64,000 bases of DNA, taken from contig OX442316.1 in the NCBI GenBank assembly GCA_949358305.1, positions 4,030,001 to 4,094,000 on the forward strand. The letters are read 5' to 3'. The notes under the pieces were generated by a model. The model did no database searches and was not told the origin of the DNA. It saw only the letters and a list, made by a program, of their open reading frames with translations. Shown here one piece after another: positions 1-14,364 of this stretch (positions within the stretch are counted from its first letter, which is position 1; every line of letters begins with the position of its first letter). This DNA comes from Strigamia acuminata. Lineage: Eukaryota; Arthropoda; Chilopoda; Geophilomorpha; Linotaeniidae. Position numbers and translations under genes: made by a program.

Positions 1-552
1 TGTGGGTGGAGACGGGGTGGGCAAAGCGGGGCTAAATGGGTGCACGTGGCGGCAACAAATTTGCGTCATCGATTGATGTCACGGATTGTTGATTAAAAAG
101 CCATGCGAGGGGTCAGTTAATTGTAAAAAATAATAATTTTTTTTTTGGAAAAATAATATTTTTTAATTTTTATTATTTTTGTGGAATTAATTTGTGTAAT
201 GCGCTACATATTGTTCCGTTCTGTTTACACCACTTTTGAATGAGATTGAAGAGAGGGGGAAGTGGATCGTTGCACGTGCAGCGAGGGGAGGACGTCGAAC
301 AATTAGCCACTATTATAGGCATACGTTGTTATTATCCGGGTTTTGATTTTCGGAGGTGATTTACAAATTCTTGAAATTCTCAACTTGTGACTGTGATGAT
401 TCTTGCAACATCTGCGAGTTTGATTATTATTCATTGAAACGAATAGTTCATTCGGGGGATTAGTGTGTGATTGACAAGTATAATGTTCCCTATTAAGTCT
501 ATAGGTGCCTTGAGGAGGAATAAGAGGACAATGTGATAAATAACAGTCCCTG
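1..552. other. non-coding stretch, nothing recognised
   Basis: I see no convincing exon, RNA gene or repeat here. The only open frame on the minus strand has low-complexity composition and no splice or start context. Short A/T runs occur around 125-180. Confidence 0.5.
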
Positions 553-671
553 TTGGCGTTGTGGTCTGCAATCAAAATAGGAATTGATAAAAGTTTGCGA
601 AATTATTTATTTATTTACAGAAGTGAATTCAGAAAAGATAAACTGTGCAAAGTGTCTAAAAAAAGTGCTTT

Positions 672-857
672 TTTGGATGAAAATAAGGCTTTTTTGGATG
701 AAAATAAGGCTTTTTTGGATGAAAATAAGGCTTTTTTGGATGAAAATAAGGCTTTTTTGGATGAAAATAAGGCTTTTTTGGATGAAAATAAGGCTTTTTA
801 AGATGAGAATAATGCATTTTAGATGAAAATAATGCATTTTTAGATGAAAATAATGCA

Positions 858-888
<31 letters not shown>

Positions 889-1340
889 AATGATGTATTT
901 TTAGACGAAAATAATGTTTTTTTAGGTGAAAATAATGTCTTTTTAGATGAATATAATGCATTTTTAGATGAAAATAATGCATTTTTAGATGAAAATAATG
1001 CATTTTTAGATGAAAATAATGCATTTTTAGATGAAATAATTTATTTCAAAATGAAAATAATGCATTTTTAGATGAAAATAATGCATTTTTAGATGAAATA
1101 ATTTATTTCAAAATGAAAATAATGCATTTTTAGATGAAAAAAATTTATTTCAAATTGAAAATAATGCATTTTTAGATGAAAAAAATGTATTTCAAAATAA
1201 AAAAAATGCATTTTTAGATGAAAAAAATGCATTTCAAAATGAAAATAATGCATTTCAAAATGAAAATAATGCATTTCAAAATGAAAATAATGCATTTCAA
1301 AATGAAAATAATGCATTTCAAAATGAAAATAATGCATTTA
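672..1340. repeat. 21-bp minisatellite array
   Basis: Tandem array with a period of 21 bp (for example the 'ggatgaaaat' core at 675, 696, 717). The first six units are near identical and contain 'aaggct'. Later units diverge to 'aatgcattttta' and 'catttcaaaatg' variants with A/T slippage. Overlapping open frames on both strands through this array are a by-product of a repeat length divisible by three and are not genes. Confidence 0.9.
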
Positions 1341-1440
1341 ATCAGATCAAATAATACATTTTTATGTGCCAAAGATGCAAAAATACAATTTTTTATTTTA
1401 GATAAAAAAAAATGCATAAAATTTCATTTTTAAGTGCAAA

Positions 1441-2035
1441 AAGATACATAAACATCCTCGATATAATACAATCCCTTCTACTTTTCTAACCAATCTAGTT
1501 ATAACAAATAAATCCAAGCCAAGCCAACCATCCAACCATCCCCATTAGGATCTAAATATGAATCTTTGAAGACATGATTCACTTTCCATCCCACAGACAA
1601 GTCCACAATACAAGCTAATTGGGCTGAACGGATCCGTTACGGTGGAAAGATAGTAGGTCCAGATATAATCAGCATTATGTTGCCAACTGAATGCAAGTGC
1701 ATTTCCATAGTAACTAGACCCTCTCAAACGTGAGCAGCAAACATTAGACACATTACAAACACGCGTTTATTTGCACGCGTCATTTAAGGAATTAAGTTTT
1801 CAAATAAGTGAATTTTAACGATTCCAATTAAAATTATACGCAAACCAAATTGAAAAGTTAAGGATAGGGGTATGGCGGGACGCGATGATGAAAGGGGGAT
1901 GAGAATTGGGGAGGGGGAGGGGGTAAGGGGGAATAAGGGATTTCCCAGCATCCCTAGTTTGAGCTTGGGGAATATGAGCCGCGAGTTTAAAGGGCAACAC
2001 GTGCCAAACTTCATCCAAACCGGACTGAGTGTCGG
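1441..2035. other. non-coding stretch upstream of the Prdm12-like gene
   Basis: No exon is supported. A purine-rich block (G/A runs) lies near 1890-1935, and a small GC-richer island at 1975-2110 would suit a promoter or first exon of the gene downstream. Confidence 0.4.
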
Positions 2036-4454
2036 ATGGGAGCGGTCTCGTGTTTGGTCGGTTCGAAGTGAGAAATGGAATCTTCAAGGTTGGATCAAGC
2101 GACAGGTAGTGGGGTTAAGGAAACTAACTCGGATAGTTCGACAGTTGGCAATTGTTTGAGGTAAAATAGTGTTTTGTATAATTTTTTAGTATTTTGGTTT
2201 GATGGCAAGTGGTTGGATATATTCAATCTTAGAGGTGTGGGATGTTTTAGGATTTTTTAATGGAATGGGAAAAGGAAATTTAGATATTTTCTAGTTTTAG
2301 GAATTGAAAAACTGATATTTTTGCATTTAAAAGTCAATTTTTGGCTTCAGAAATGTAAAATGTGCAGTAAATACTTAATTTTTAGCTGAAAAACTTTAAT
2401 TTTACGTTTAAAAGTTAATTTTTTATGTTTAAAAATTGACATTTTTGCATTTAAAAGTTAATTTTTATGCTTCAAATGGATATTTTTGCATTTAAAAGTC
2501 AATTTTTGCTTTTAGAAATGTAGATTTTATAAATATAGTTAATTTTTACTTTTAAAAGTGCAATTTTTACGTTTAAAAATGGAGATCTCTGCATTACAAA
2601 GTCAATTTTTTGTTTAAAAATGGAAGTCAATTTTCTGCCAATGTTTAAGCATTTTTTGGTATTTCTATAATTTTATGTTAAATACTCACATTCTATTTCA
2701 TTTTTTAAAAATACAATTTCTATCGTTTGCACCAAAGCAATTGGAATTTCAGATGCAAAGAATTACCAAATCACGAACATTTTTCTTCCTAATTGCAGTC
2801 AAATCACGTCAGACATCTTACAACATGCTTTATACGGCAAAAGAACAATAATCACTGACGACGAAGGTAAAAAACCTTAATTTCTCCTTTAATTACTCAA
2901 TTCCATATCTACTTTCTACACATTACAGTATTACTTCTGCCTAATCTCGCAAACATCCCTCCCGAAGTCCGCCTATCTTCATCACGAATACCCGGTCAAA
3001 CCTTGGGAGTATTTTCCAACACCTGGATTTGCGAAGGAACCAAAATGGGTCCCATTTCGGGCCAAATACAAAAAACAACACAATCATCCAACGATAATTG
3101 TTGGGCTTGGGAGGTAACACACCAAAAAATTCTAATTTATACCAAAAGAAAAAATTATTTAATCGATTTCAGGTGTTTGATTTGTCAAATGATGGACAAC
3201 TTGTTCACATAGTCGATGCTAGTGATGAGAAAACAAGATGTTGGCTTCACTACGTGAATTGTGCTCGGCATGAACAAGAGCAAAACTTAGAGATTGTACA
3301 AAATGGAAAAGATATTTTCTTTAGGGTCCTCAAAGTAAGAATTGTGTAAATTTATGGAAAAAAAATTTATTTTTAAAATCTATATATATTGTGTATAATT
3401 TTTTAAGAACATACCTCCAAACCAAGAACTTCTGGTTTGGTACGGCACGTCGCAAAGACTGTATTTGGGTGTACCTGGAATTGGTGTTGTTCCCGTAACT
3501 GACACCAAACAACGGATTGGTAAGTGCAAAATGATATCTCATGTTAATACCAATTTTCTTAGAAATTATTCTATATGATCAGTTACGAATTAAATGACTC
3601 GATTTATTGTGATTTCTAGTTGTATTTTTATCAGAAACTAAAAAAAAATTATAAAAATAGTTATCAAAATTCGTAATTAATCATAAACTCAATAAAAGTC
3701 AATTAAAAACCAATATAAACAATTAAAAACAACGACAAAATCATCAAAAACCATCAAAAACCCAAGTAATCCTTCGTACATTGCAGAAAAGCTCAACGGG
3801 GCAAAATACTAAAAATATCCAAATTTTACTTTTTATTTCAAAATAATTAAAAAACATATAAAAACCGTTTCAAAAATGATAATAATTAACCATTAAATTA
3901 ATAAAAACATTTAAAACAGTTAAAAAATCATTAAAAACCATCAAAAACCCAATTTAATCGTAAAATTTCGTTTAATTTTCTCATTAAATCAATCTAGGCG
4001 ATGCACTAACACCCAGCAATTCAGCCGCACCCGGTATCAGTACCACCAACACCAACAATTCGAACCTTCATTGCGTACTTTGTCAACGCGGATTCAACTC
4101 CCGAAGCAACCTCCGGTCGCACATGAGAACGCACACTCTCGAGAGACCATTCGTATGTCGCTTTTGCCACCGTCGGTTCAGCCAGTCGTCAACGCTGCGA
4201 AACCACGTACGATTACACACGGGTGAGTCTAAACACGACAACAAAATGTCCATTAGCAGATCGGTGTGATACCGTTGTCCGAGCGCTCCCATTTACGATT
4301 CACATTATTCATTCTTCTTTTGAATTCAGGTGAAAAGCCCTACAAGTGTCTGGTATGCCACAGCGCATATTCACAATTGGCCGGACTTCGGGCGCATCAA
4401 AAAAGTGCGCGACACAGACCTACTTCTACCGCTAGTCAAGTGACGACTACGTGA
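2036..4454 (+). CDS. Prdm12: PRDM12-like PR/SET-domain zinc-finger transcription factor
   Basis: PRDM12-type regulator, a nuclear PR-domain factor that controls sensory and interneuron fate in animals. Exons by splice sites and phase: 2036..2067 (tentative start), 2799..2866, 2929..3113, 3173..3334, 3408..3519, 3998..4222, 4330..4454, giving 302 aa if the first exon is right. The second exon encodes [12 protein letters not shown], close to the N-terminal ITSDIL segment of PRDM12. The PR domain follows ([27 protein letters not shown]). Three C2H2 fingers end the protein ([44 protein letters not shown]). The tail stops soon after [10 protein letters not shown], so the alanine-rich tail of vertebrate PRDM12 is absent. 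An AATAAA lies at 4546-4551. The family call is firm from the second exon onward. The first exon (MGAVSCLVG, donor GTGAGA) fits only by phase. Confidence 0.9.
2281..2660. repeat. degenerate ~20-bp A/T repeat in the first Prdm12 intron
   Basis: Repeated variants of 'tttttgcatttaaaagtcaa' at roughly 20-21 bp spacing with many substitutions. It lies inside the intron inferred between 2067 and 2799. It looks like an old, decaying minisatellite. Confidence 0.6.
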
Positions 4455-4740
4455 CATGACAGCATAAAGACGTTTCGCTTTTCAGCCGTTTCGAACGTCA
4501 TGAGTAGTTACAGCGTAGCGTTTTGTTCACTTGTAAAAATTATCGAATAAAATGGTTTTTTTTTTCTTCTTTTGTATTTTAAATATTTTTTTATGAAGAC
4601 CGAGAGTAGTCGGATCTGTATTCAATGCATGCATGGCTCATTTTTAATTGGGAAGTAATTTTCAACGTTTTCAACATTCAGGTTGGTGGTTTTTCACTTC
4701 GCCGAATTACACTTTGGCAAATTTTCATCCGGATTTAAGG

Positions 4741-4920
4741 TTTTGACGAAACGGGTTGAAAAATGATGAAAACGGGTTGAAAAATGATGAAAAAGGGTTG
4801 AAAAGTGATGAAAACGGGTTGAAAAATGATGAAAACGGGTTGAAAAATGATGAAAACGGGTTGAAAGATGATGAAAACGAGTTGAAAATGATGAAAATGG
4901 GTTGAAAATTGATGAAAACG
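4741..4920. repeat. 21-bp minisatellite
   Basis: About eight copies of a 21-bp unit with core 'acgggttgaaaaatgatgaa' (copies start at 4751, 4772 and so on). Three overlapping minus-strand open frames rich in Phe/Ser/His come from this array and are not genes. A related sequence, 'gtgtgaaaacgagtataaac', continues beyond 4919 and is interrupted by the MITE at 4955. Confidence 0.9.
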
Positions 4921-4954
4921 TGTGAAAACGAGTATAAACATGTAAAACAAAGTA

Positions 4955-5323
4955 GGCGCATTCAATAACTCCTAAACGATCGTTTAAACCCGTTTGCACA
5001 AACTTTTAAACGAGATTCTCGTTTAAAAGCTCCTTTAAATGGGTTTAAACGGGCTGAAAATAAACGACAATAATAATCATCATTATGGTTATTATTTGGG
5101 CTGGACACTTTAGTAAAAAGCGAGGGAAGCAAAATCTCGAAAAAAAATAACCGTGTGCGACTTGCAGCGAGATATGGCCTAGAACTTGATCTGTAATTCC
5201 ACATCAAGTTTGACAGTCACACAATCGTTTATTTACCAAATAAACGATTGCATTCAGAAACAAAACATTTCGTCTAAAAATTCGTTGAGACGCAAATTTA
5301 GACAAAAAGTTATTGAATGCACC
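4955..5323. mobile_element. TA-flanked MITE-like element
   Basis: A 369-bp element with 16-bp terminal inverted repeats: left ggcgcattcaataact (4955-4970); right agttattgaatgcacc (5308-5323), whose reverse complement differs at one base. It is flanked by TA on both sides (4953-4954 and 5324-5325), as expected for a Tc1/mariner-type target duplication. The sequences outside both ends match each other ('gtgaaaacgagta...taaacatgtaaaa'), showing that it interrupted one minisatellite. It has no coding capacity. It also contains a 13-bp palindrome with a 1-nt spacer (5003-5015 / 5017-5029). Confidence 0.75.
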
Positions 5324-5325
5324 TA

Positions 5326-5480
5326 GTGTGAAAACGAGTACAGTATAAACATGTAAAAAAGTGTGAAAACGAGTATAAAACGTGTATATACGTGTAAAAT
5401 GAAGTACAAACGTGTAAAATGAAGTACAAACGTGTAAAATGAAGTACAAACGTGTAAAAAAGAATAAAAGTGGTATAAAA
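5326..5480. repeat. 20-bp minisatellite
   Basis: Units of about 20 bp with core 'gtgtaaaatgaagtacaaac' (three near-identical copies at 5391-5455) and looser flanking units. It continues the array interrupted by the MITE. Antisense open frames here are repeat artefacts. Confidence 0.8.
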
Positions 5481-5628
5481 CATGTAAAAACTGGTCACAA
5501 ATAAAAAAAAAATTTAAATTAAAATGTAATTAAAATTTTGATTTTCGGTAAAAAAAGAAAATTCCTCTTTCGCCAAAAACTAAAAGCCGAATTAAAATTC
5601 AGAAGTGGGCAATTTTTTTTCCCGGCAG

Positions 5629-5777
5629 ATGGGGCCTACATCCAGTCCTACTCCAGCCCCATCAGTTACATTGGGCCCTCAATTCAACCACAAAAATATC
5701 CTAACTTACCATTACTTCACATTTCACATCAAAATTGGCAGGCTAACACTCAAGGCCAATTCGGATCATTTAGATAA
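5629..5777 (+). CDS. orphan terminal-exon candidate
   Basis: A pyrimidine tract and CAG at 5621-5628 precede an open frame that ends at a TAA (5775-5777). It begins (x)+AT GGG GCC and encodes about 48 residues rich in Ser, Tyr, Pro and Gln (for example GAYIQSYSSPISYIGPSIQP). An AATAAA follows at about 5819. The composition looks like the disordered tail of a transcription factor. No partner exon is certain. The phase matches the donor at 4222 of the Prdm12-like gene, but that join would cut out the third zinc finger. It may be a chance frame. Confidence 0.25.
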
Positions 5778-6211
5778 AGCCTTCTGCTAACACCATATCC
5801 TAAAAGTAAAATACACACAATAAACTTTTATATTTGGCGAATTCTCATCATTTTGTTTACGAAAATGTTTATATTACTGTAAATAGTACAGTTATGGATG
5901 AATACACACAGTACCTTAAAAAAGCACTTGCTAAAAATGGTTTCTGTAAAAAATTCATCGTTACATCATCATCAAATCAAATAAACATTGAATAAAATAA
6001 AATACAACTCCAAAAACAAAAACAAAAAATAAAACAGCCCAACTTGATTTTTTTGTGCTGCTTTAATGTACGGTTAACTAAACACAGAAAAACCAAAGTC
6101 TATATTAAACAAAAAAATATATACAAAAATTCATGGTATGCCTACGACTGTCTAATTACACAATTGGTCGAGACAGACAGTAAATTGAATATTTATTTAA
6201 ATTATCCGTCG

Positions 6212-7191
6212 TTAAGCCTCCGTGGGAGTGCTTCGCGGTTTCTTAGTCGGAGGTTGACTGTTGTCTGAAAACGTTTCCGGTTTGCACGAATTTAAAGATG
6301 AGATTTCTAAATCAAATAAATTAAAATTAAAAAAAAATTAAAATCTAAATATATACGACTTTACTTGCAAACTTGCTGTCCGAACTGTGTGAGGCACTGG
6401 GATTACTAAAATCATTACTTTGACTATTGGAATCGTCGCTAAAACTCAACTGCGACGCGCTATAATCAGTCGACACATCGCTGTTGATCGAATAACCTGA
6501 ATAAAATAATGTATATAAATTTCTAATATATTTAAATCGAATAAATTAATTACCCTGTATAGCCATACTCGATTTCGTTACATCATTTTTGTCAACTATT
6601 ATTTTATGTTTCTTCTAAATAAACAAATAAATAAATAAATAAATAAATGAATGAGAAATTAGCATTATTCAGGTCGTGTTTTGCAAATTAAAGACCGAAA
6701 AACATGCGTTCAAGGTCCGAAATTACTAATTCCGGATCAAAACATTCAAAATTCAGTCATTTTGACCTCAATTCACCTTTTCAATGACCGATTCCTGTGT
6801 AGCTACTGCAATGAAAACAACAAATTTTATCAATTAATTATCAATTTCAAATAATGTTCACATTTTATGTATTACCTGGCACCCATTTATATATTTTCAT
6901 GGTTGTGTCTCCAATTGTGACCCATTTTTTTTCCCTGAAATTAATTATTCTTTAAAAAAATTGCAAAAAAAAATTTCAAATCCATCACAATTTGTTAGAA
7001 AAAAATCAAATTCTTAATTGGCAATTTTGTCGTTACGGTTTAAAATTAATAATCACACGCAATTTGTATTAATTTCCATGAAATTGAGTGTTTTTTGAGC
7101 AAATCTCTTACCAATGCCGGACTTTGTCGATGGCTTGCATCACTTTTTTGATATCATCTTTGGCAGTTTGACGGGTTTCTCTCGTTTTCAT
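6212..7191 (-). CDS. BCL7: BCL7 family protein, SWI/SNF (BAF) chromatin-remodelling subunit
   Basis: Six exons on the minus strand: 7191..7112, 6934..6876, 6805..6777, 6614..6554, 6496..6365, 6264..6212, giving 137 aa, with all junction phases consistent. The N-terminus carries the BCL7 signature: AKDDIKKVMQAIDKVRHW, then EKKWVTIGDTTMKIYKWVP. A Ser/Asp/Asn-rich disordered middle follows and then a short basic-Pro tail (PPTKKPRSTPTEA). BCL7 proteins are stable subunits of SWI/SNF remodellers in the nucleus. An AATAAA lies 15-20 nt past the stop (antisense of 6192-6197). The chosen ATG gives a slightly shorter N-terminus than the usual family start. An in-frame ATG at 7239 would add 16 residues. 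The exon 1 boundary after the KVRxW motif matches the vertebrate gene. Confidence 0.93.
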
Positions 7192-7239
7192 GTCAGCGCT
7201 TTTATGTATTCGGCCTTCACGTGATAAGAAAATAATCAT

Positions 7240-8540
7240 TAAACTTTAGTACAATGTGAGAAATAACGTGTAGTGAAGCTGAACCTACTTTAGTCAATAC
7301 GGTGGCACCTCTATGCGAATAAAAGACAAGTTCCAAAGTGGCAAATATGGCGGCGAGGAAACAAATGACTACTTACTAAATGTGCCACCAGTTGGCGCCC
7401 GCTTACTTTTCCCATCCAGAACAAAAATCTAGTCATGGCGCTAAAATTAAACCTAAATAACATCAGAATCTCCATTCAATCAAAGAAATAAATCTATTTC
7501 ACGCGTTAAAACAACAAAAAAAAATAATACTAAATTTTTAAAAATAATTAAATGAAAAAAATCTATCTTTGATCCGATATTAAATCTTAAATTTCCCTCT
7601 CAAACACGATTGCTTCAAAAACCCACCACTAGACGTCAGAAAAGCTTATTTTTCCTCATTAAAGCGCTTGTTTTATTATTAAAACCTTGAAAACTACATA
7701 ACCACTCGGCATATTAAATTACAAATAATAAAAACCATTCAATTTCCAATTCCCCCACGTAAAAGCACCGAGAAATAATTCCAAACACCGCAGAAAACCA
7801 CCCAAAATACCGAGACAATTAAAAAGCCCCATAAACTAATCACAGATGCCACATCTTATCAACTGCCATCCTTAGCAATCTCTACAGTCCATGTTTATGA
7901 AGCCCCTTGAGGATGCACTCGTGTGACCTTCGCAAGACGGGCGAGGGTCCAGCAAACCAACTAACTGATTTCTGCAGTGGGCACGAGAGTAAAACAGGGG
8001 TGGCAACTTTTACCCGTAAATCACAGGACAAAACTCGTTCCTTTTAGCTTGGGAACCAGTGGCCAATCACCTGCTGTTCGGGGGAAGGAGTTTATGTCGA
8101 AGGGTGGCCGCACGTGCACTCACTCGCACCCCACACCAGGGGGAGTTCGACCACTGCATGTCACTGCATTGTGTGTCGAATTAAAATATGAGACTGGCTA
8201 AAAGAAAAGAAGGGAAAAAATGTGGCATGACTCAAAGCTCTATGATTGTATGACCTGACTAAAATGGCGATGATTTATTTACAAATGAAGTGCAGTTTAA
8301 GCCACACGCATTAATTCGATCGCGGTCACCCCGAATTATTCACCAACTTCAATTCGAGTGAAATTACGCGAAATATTTCATTATTTATTGCACAAATAAA
8401 GAATTTGGAAGCTCGAAACGTTCGTAATTAGCTCGAATTCCTTCGAAATGAGTTAACTGATCCTGGGGGTCCTCCAAGGCCCCTACAACACCCCTCGAGG
8501 ACCTGTTTTCACTCCAAAGGTCGAAAGTTAAAAAAGTAAA
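7240..8540. other. non-coding stretch upstream of BCL7
   Basis: No exon is recognised. The 5' part probably holds the BCL7 promoter. A short frame at 7977-8201 has GC-richer composition but no splice context or recognisable motif. Confidence 0.4.
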
Positions 8541-8799
8541 ATAAAAAAATTAAATTTTTCTTGCATTGTATAATTAGCAGTGAAAAGTTAATTGAATATA
8601 GCGACGAACATTGTTATAATGATATTAAATCAATATTTGATGTGCTGCTGCTTAAAATGGATGAAGGAATGGTCGGGAAAATGTGTTGGCGCCGATTCCA
8701 TTACGAAACCAGCAGCGCACGACATCTTTATGTGGAAACGTCTGATTATAACATGTTGCTCTTTGGATGAAATTCTTTGGCGAAAAGAGTAAAAAGAGT

Positions 8800-9112
8800 G
8801 CCATATTTGAGAAGCACGTCTTACTCTCTCTCACTCAGGACTCACACACACCCTTTTGTGTGTTTTTTTCGCCTTTCTCTCTCTCTCTCTCTCGGAGTCT
8901 CTGGCGCGCTCATCGTTCGTCCATCGTGTGCCATCTGCAGTGAGGCGCGCGGGCGAAATTGATCCGCGCAGGCAAGGCGATAGCGCGTGAATGCCGTTGT
9001 CAAGTAGGCTTTCTCCTCCCCTCCGTTCCATCTACGAGATATTTACGATCGACGAATTGCACACGCCAAGAAAAGCAGACGGCTTCATATTGCGTTTTAT
9101 GTGAAGAGGTAA
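8800..9112 (+). promoter_or_regulatory. promoter / 5' leader-like island
   Basis: Locally GC-richer sequence after a CT-repeat (8874-8894) contains an initiator-like 'tgcagtgag' near 8937 and several GCGCG motifs. A good donor, 'gaggtaaag', lies at about 9106-9112. This is what an untranslated first exon on the plus strand would look like. No plus-strand coding exon could be tied to it, so a non-coding RNA or an unrelated island is equally possible. Confidence 0.25.
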
Positions 9113-10179
9113 AGAATAATTCATCTCGTCCTAGTTTTGTGTGTTTTTTCCCTCTAAATTCGCGCCGTAATCGAAGCTAATTGCGCAAAAATTGCTAATT
9201 ATACGATAAACGTGCGTTTAATTTATTATCTAATCAAGATATTGAGATAATTTGGCAAACAAATGAAAGTATTAGTTGAATAACTCTCTCTCGGTGGAGT
9301 TTATCATTCATTTGTGCAATATTTAGTGCTGTATAGTTTCAGCCATTTTTTTTTTTTGTTCTTTTCTATCTGCTCATTAACAATACCCGAGAGATGGCGC
9401 GCATGAATTATTCAACGAGAAAAGGAAAATAAAATAATAAAATATGAAATATAAAATGTACATAAAATGCAGTTTAGTTTAAACAAGTTGTTTTTTAAAT
9501 TACTAGTTTGTGGAAATGTTAATGAAACAAACAAACAATTTTTTTTTTTTTTGTTTTGAAAAAATTTCTCGCTTTTTATTTGTATTTTTCTCCTTTGACA
9601 AAAACGAAGAGCAAAACTGAACAATCAGAGATCCTCCACAACATAAAAGTTACCACAATTTCTGGGCTTTCATTTGAAGCTCATTACAGGCCGACCTCTC
9701 GTGGGAGATGACCATTCCATGCTTAAAACTGGACGAGGGGCTTAAACCCACAAGAACACAAGTCGCTCATTTGAAAACCTGAACCACAATCACAGGCAAA
9801 ACAAATAAACGTTCAAAAGTTTGGCCTTTTAAGTCTCATTTGATAATAATAATTAATAATAATAATAATAATAATTAAAAAAAAAAATCAAAAATAATAA
9901 TAATATTAATAAAAATTTATATATATAAAAATTGATTCACTTAAAAAATGGCTCGGAACACAAGAACCCAACAAAAGTGAAATTGTTTGTTTAAATATTT
10001 TTGTTTAAATAAAATAAATTAAACAATCAATAAATACTCAATGCCTTTGCCCAGAAATGAAACATGGCCGCTGCGGTGCTGCCTGAACGTCCGTAGACGC
10101 CATTTTAAGTCTCAAACAGTGTCTTAGAAGTGTTGGCAAGGTTCGATTTCGTCGGTAGCAAAAAACGTGTTCGATATTA

Positions 10180-12617
<2,438 letters not shown>

Positions 12618-14300
12618 CTGCAAAAAAGGAGAAAAAAAAATAGATAAAGGATGAATTCAATTGAGTGAAAAACGTTTGAAATAGTCGAATAGTTCGAGTT
12701 TAACTGTTTCTTGACCCCGTCTTATTTTTCTCGCGAGTCTTCCCAGTTGCAATGAACTTAATCGTGTCCACTGGCCCTTCTCGCATCCAAGTGAAACGTG
12801 CAAAGAGTTGGGCCACTACACAGTGCGAGATGAGGAAATAATAGTGAAGATTCTCGCGAGGGAAACGAACGGAAATACCAGACACAACTCTTATAACCAT
12901 GTGCTTTCAAACAAGTTCGTCTCAAGGACGATGTCAAAAAAATATAGGCCTAACGCGATATAATTGTAATTGCTAGTTTATGGGGTTTAAAAATATAGAC
13001 CTACACGATATAATTGCTAATTTAATTGTGTAAGGGGTTTAATTTAATTTTGAAATAAAGAAAAAAATTTGGTGAGTTCGGATTTATTTAATTCGGTTCG
13101 CTTTTCGTGTTTCGCCAATAAAGTTTTATATACTCGCGGAGTAGAATTTCCGAGACAAAAGTTTGCCTTCATAGCAGCTCCTCTCTCTCTCTCTCTTACT
13201 TTTTTTTCCTTTTTCTCTATTTATGGGTCTGGGATCCTGAATTGGTTGCTTGAAACTGTTCTTTCACTTTGAGACATGTTGCATATGGCCTTACTTGCTG
13301 CTTGCGACAAATAAACAAAATAAACCCATCCACGAGCTCATGAGCTTGAATTGCACATTACTTCTTGGTAACTGTTTATTGCAGAATTCGCTTTTTAAAA
13401 CAGAAAAAAAAAATGCAGACGTGATGCCATTAAATTAAATATCTGCACCGAATAACAACATAAATTCCACGCACGCGAGTATACGCGACAGATAAAAATA
13501 TACGGAATAACAGAAACATTAAAAAATGAAATTGTTACAAGAAAATCAACGAATTTATTGACACAATAAGCGTCTACCTTGGCCATATGTTTGTGACGGA
13601 AAAGAGCATATGGTTGATAAAGATTAATCCAGTGATTTACCAAGCCCAGGGCCCACTTAACTGAATACAGGGGCAGGTGTCATTCTGGATGAGTGCCCAA
13701 TTTTCCCCTCAGCAAGTCTCAATTATCTAATTGCCTTTTCCACAATTACACAAGTGTTTCGATTTCATTGATTCCAATTACTTTGCTTTCCCACAAAAAA
13801 AAAATAATTAAATTAAATAATTTTACAAAATGAATGAATGAATGGATGAATGAAACCAAAAAAAAAATTTATTGCCGAAACAAAACCATAACCGCCCACT
13901 CTCACCTGCACTTTCCGTGCACCTGCGTATTGTTTCACAGTGACAGCTGCAACTGTAATTGAAGCGCGCGAAGAGCCGCGAATCAAGAAATTTTATTGAT
14001 TCTTTGTTGAAGTAAAAAAGTGATTTTTCGTGTGTTTATATGCTGGTTATCGATCACTATTTATTCATTTGCAATTAGAAATCGATTTGCAGCTGTCCAA
14101 TCAATTATTTTCTTTCCTTTTCGAGTTTATTTAACACTGATCCGACCAATTTGTTTCATAAATAGCTCAGGTCATGGACTAGATTCGTTTGTTAAAAAAA
14201 AGAACAGCACGTGTCAACTCTTTCCTCATGTTACCTTCCTTCAATGCCATTTGTGGTTGACTTAGGAAGGCCGTCAAGTCGATCCATCAAATTCACTTTA
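12618..14300. other. non-coding stretch, probable tara upstream intron
   Basis: No exon is supported. Microsatellite-like CT and A runs occur at about 13183-13200 and 13795-13870. The short open frames here have intron-like composition. Confidence 0.4.
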
Positions 14301-14364
14301 AATTATATAATACAAAGTTTGATAAAGGAATTTGAATCACCAACATTGGGGTCTCGCGACGCCA

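Noticed and set aside
553-1433. Overlapping open frames of 67-83 codons on both strands
   Set aside because: They are direct translations of a 21-bp repeat, which cannot create stops once open. No splice or start context.
672-5480. CRISPR-like direct repeats
   Set aside because: Repeats are contiguous without unique spacers and lie in a eukaryotic genome.
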